From the NCBI GenBank assembly GCA_011947345.1, contig JAAVTG010000670.1:62001-126000 (forward strand): a DNA stretch of 64,000 nt, in the 5' to 3' direction. Under the pieces are notes generated by a model, which did no database searches, was not told the origin of the DNA, and saw nothing but the letters and a program-made list of their open reading frames with translations. A program made the translations under genes and the position numbers. This DNA is from Phytophthora quininea. Lineage: Eukaryota > Oomycota > Peronosporomycetes > Peronosporales > Peronosporaceae. Below, one piece after another: positions 62,510 through 64,000 of this stretch (positions are counted from its first letter, which is position 1; every line of letters starts with the position of its first letter).

Positions 62510-63343
62510 ATGAACGTCGAGGAAGCGGACGAGCCCACGGCGCGGCTGTGGCTGGAGATGGTGGACAACAGCGTCGAGTGCGAGCTGTGCAACGAACCTT
62601 ACGACGACGAAGAGCGCATCCCGCGGCTGCTGGGCTGCGGCCACACCTTCTGCCAGGTGCGGTGCAGGATCAAACGTAACCCTCCTGTAACTCTTCTTAC
62701 CTCCAACATTTTGTATCCTGCAGAGCTGTCTCGACGGCTGGGGGCCCATTCCACCTCCTCTAGCGGCGAGGTGGCTGTGCTGGAGTGCCCTACATGCCGC
62801 AGAGAGACCCGTTTCGACGCACTGCAGGGCGCCAGGGCGCTCCCGAAAAACTACGAGCTGGTGCGCGCCCGCCAGGAGATGGAGCAGCAGACGCAGACCC
62901 AGTTACAGAGGTTACGCGAGCTATGGACGACCCAGGTCCGCGAGAAGGAGCAACTGGCCAAAGAGGCCGAAGAGCACGCGCGTACAGCTCAACGAGAGAG
63001 CGTGCAGGCCTCTCAGAGGGCCATGTTCCTGGTCAAGCAGGTGGAGATCAACGAGCAGGAGAAGAAGCGCGCAGGAGCTGGCGGAGGAGGCCAGACACCG
63101 AGCGCTGGTGGCGTCTCAGCAGGCGGAGGCGCTGCAGGCCGAGACGGAGAACCTAAAGCGTCAGCTGCAGAGCGACGCGGCTCAATTGGCTCGCGTGCAG
63201 CACGACGCGTCCAGTGCGGCGGCGGTGGCCAAAGAGCTGCACTCAAGGCGGAGCAATTGCAGCAGCAGGTAGACTGCGTCCGAGCTCAACTGTCGCTCCA
63301 TGCAGGACGACACGACCCCAGCAAACTTGTAGTGCTGGTGTGA
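62510..63343 (+). CDS. RING-finger coiled-coil protein
   Basis: The start at 62510 (MNVEEADEPTARLW) is followed by a RING of C3HC4 type: CELC, then CGHTFC, later CPTCRRET. An intron begins at 62,657 and ends at 62,723 or 62,725. The first acceptor supplies the expected SCLDG after FCQ but then needs one missing base near 62,736; the second keeps the frame but loses a zinc ligand. The rest is a long Gln/Glu-rich coiled coil, apparently through two more one-base shifts (near 63,076 and 63,235), to a stop at 63343. A probable E3 ubiquitin ligase. It may be fused to the PX domain that follows within ~40 bases. Confidence 0.65.
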   Translation: MNVEEADEPTARLWLEMVDNSVECELCNEPYDDEERIPRLLGCGHTFCQVRCRIKRNPPVTLLTSNILYPAELSRRLGAHSTSSSGEVAVLECPTCRRETRFDALQGARALPKNYELVRARQEMEQQTQTQLQRLRELWTTQVREKEQLAKEAEEHARTAQRESVQASQRAMFLVKQVEINEQEKKRAGAGGGGQTPSAGGVSAGGGAAGRDGEPKASAAERRGSIGSRAARRVQCGGGGQRAALKAEQLQQQVDCVRAQLSLHAGRHDPSKLVVLV

Positions 63344-64000
63344 GCCCACAACAGTTGGCTCGTGGCTGTTGCCGTATACGAGGTACGCAGTGATTAGTAT
63401 CGCTAGTGACACGACTAAAGGAGCGCAAGCGATCGATCCGTACCAAGCGGCGAAGACGTGGACGAGGCTACGACAAGTTGAAGAGCCGAGCTCGTCGGTC
63501 AAAGTGTATCGAAGGTACAGCGACTTTGTGTGGCTGCAGAGAGAACTGCAGCGGCAGTTCCCATTTGAACTGGTGCCGTGTGTACCAGGCAAGCAACTCT
63601 TCTTTAACAAGGAGAAGGAGTTTGTGGGCGAGCGGATGCGACTTCTGCAGGCTTTTGTGCGAGGAGTGCTTCGACAGCCGCATCTTGCCACGACGGAGGA
63701 GGTGCGAGCTTTCCTCCTGTCGACCACCGAAGAGCTCGAAAGTCTGCGTCGTGCGACGTCAAACTACTACAGCAGCGTGGATGGCGACGATCTACTTTCG
63801 GTAGATGAAGACACGTTTGACAACGACGCAGAGAGTCAAAACTCTCCTCCGCCTTCTGCTAGCAGCCCACCGTCAGTTGGGAAAGGGTCGGGTCTGACCA
63901 AACGTAGCAGTAGTTGGAGTGCGTGGGGGGCCGTGTCGGCTATCACCTCAAGCGCAGCGAAGCTTGTTACCTCCACTGGAACAGCTCTATCGGGCATTGG
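63344..64000 (+). CDS. PX-domain (sorting-nexin-like) protein, partial
   Basis: From about 63,350 the plus frame reads YAVISIASDTTKG, VYRRYSDFVWLQRELQRQF, FNKEKEFVGERMRLLQAFV and LRQPHLATTEEVRAFL. This is a PX domain with the RRYSDF basic motif that binds PI3P. It then enters a Ser-rich acidic linker (ATSNYYSSVDGDDLLSVDED) and a likely amphipathic region, and runs off the window. No own start codon is evident. The close spacing to the RING gene suggests one RING-coiled-coil-PX gene. Confidence 0.7.

Noticed and set aside
1..64000. CRISPR arrays, bacterial operons, riboswitches, rRNA or tRNA genes
   Set aside because: None seen; introns, signal peptides and transposon types are eukaryotic. 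A tRNA scan was not possible by eye.

Overview
The window is eukaryotic and almost certainly from an oomycete of the Phytophthora type. The evidence is a cluster of trypsin-fold glucanase-inhibitor-protein (GIP) genes, an RXLR-dEER secreted effector, an NLP (NPP1-type) gene, compact genes with 54-83 nt GT-AG introns, an oomycete bZIP-like family, and Copia/Gypsy, hAT, PIF/Harbinger, Helitron and LINE elements. The species cannot be fixed from the sequence alone.

Layout. 1-12.7 kb: a Gypsy gag fragment, then a GIP cluster of about ten copies on both strands. Active-site decay is graded, from an intact His/Asp/Ser triad to full substitution. Several copies are frameshifted, one is split by a 2.2-kb hAT transposon and one carries a 274-bp insertion. 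13-25.9 kb: ordinary host genes. These are a Stc1-like zinc-finger protein, a seven-exon choline-transporter-like (SLC44) protein, a decayed acyltransferase-3, two ankyrin-like proteins, a FYVE-GRAM-VASt-TM lipid-transfer protein and a coiled-coil protein. 26-50 kb: a graveyard of at least nine bZIP-like copies, including a palindromic head-out pair, overrun by Copia pieces, GATC-rich solo LTRs, a Helitron helicase relic and a complete PIF/Harbinger element nested in a MITE. A frameshifted NLP gene lies inside this region. 50-51.1 kb: a Nudix hydrolase and an RXLR effector. 51.5-58.9 kb: a nested stack in which a solo LTR sits in a nearly intact Copia element, which sits in a non-autonomous hAT element. 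59-64 kb: a LINE tail, a truncated RXLR paralogue, a cytochrome P450, a RING/coiled-coil protein and a PX-domain gene running off the end.

The theme is host interaction in a repeat-rich compartment. GIPs (inhibitors of plant endoglucanases), RXLR and NLP genes sit among transposons, and the duplication, decay and insertion history can be read in order from target-site duplications. Housekeeping-type genes sit in repeat-free stretches.

Caution: many genes are interrupted by exactly one missing base, often in a homopolymer. Some apparent pseudogenes may be consensus errors of a draft assembly; this is reported as a separate finding.
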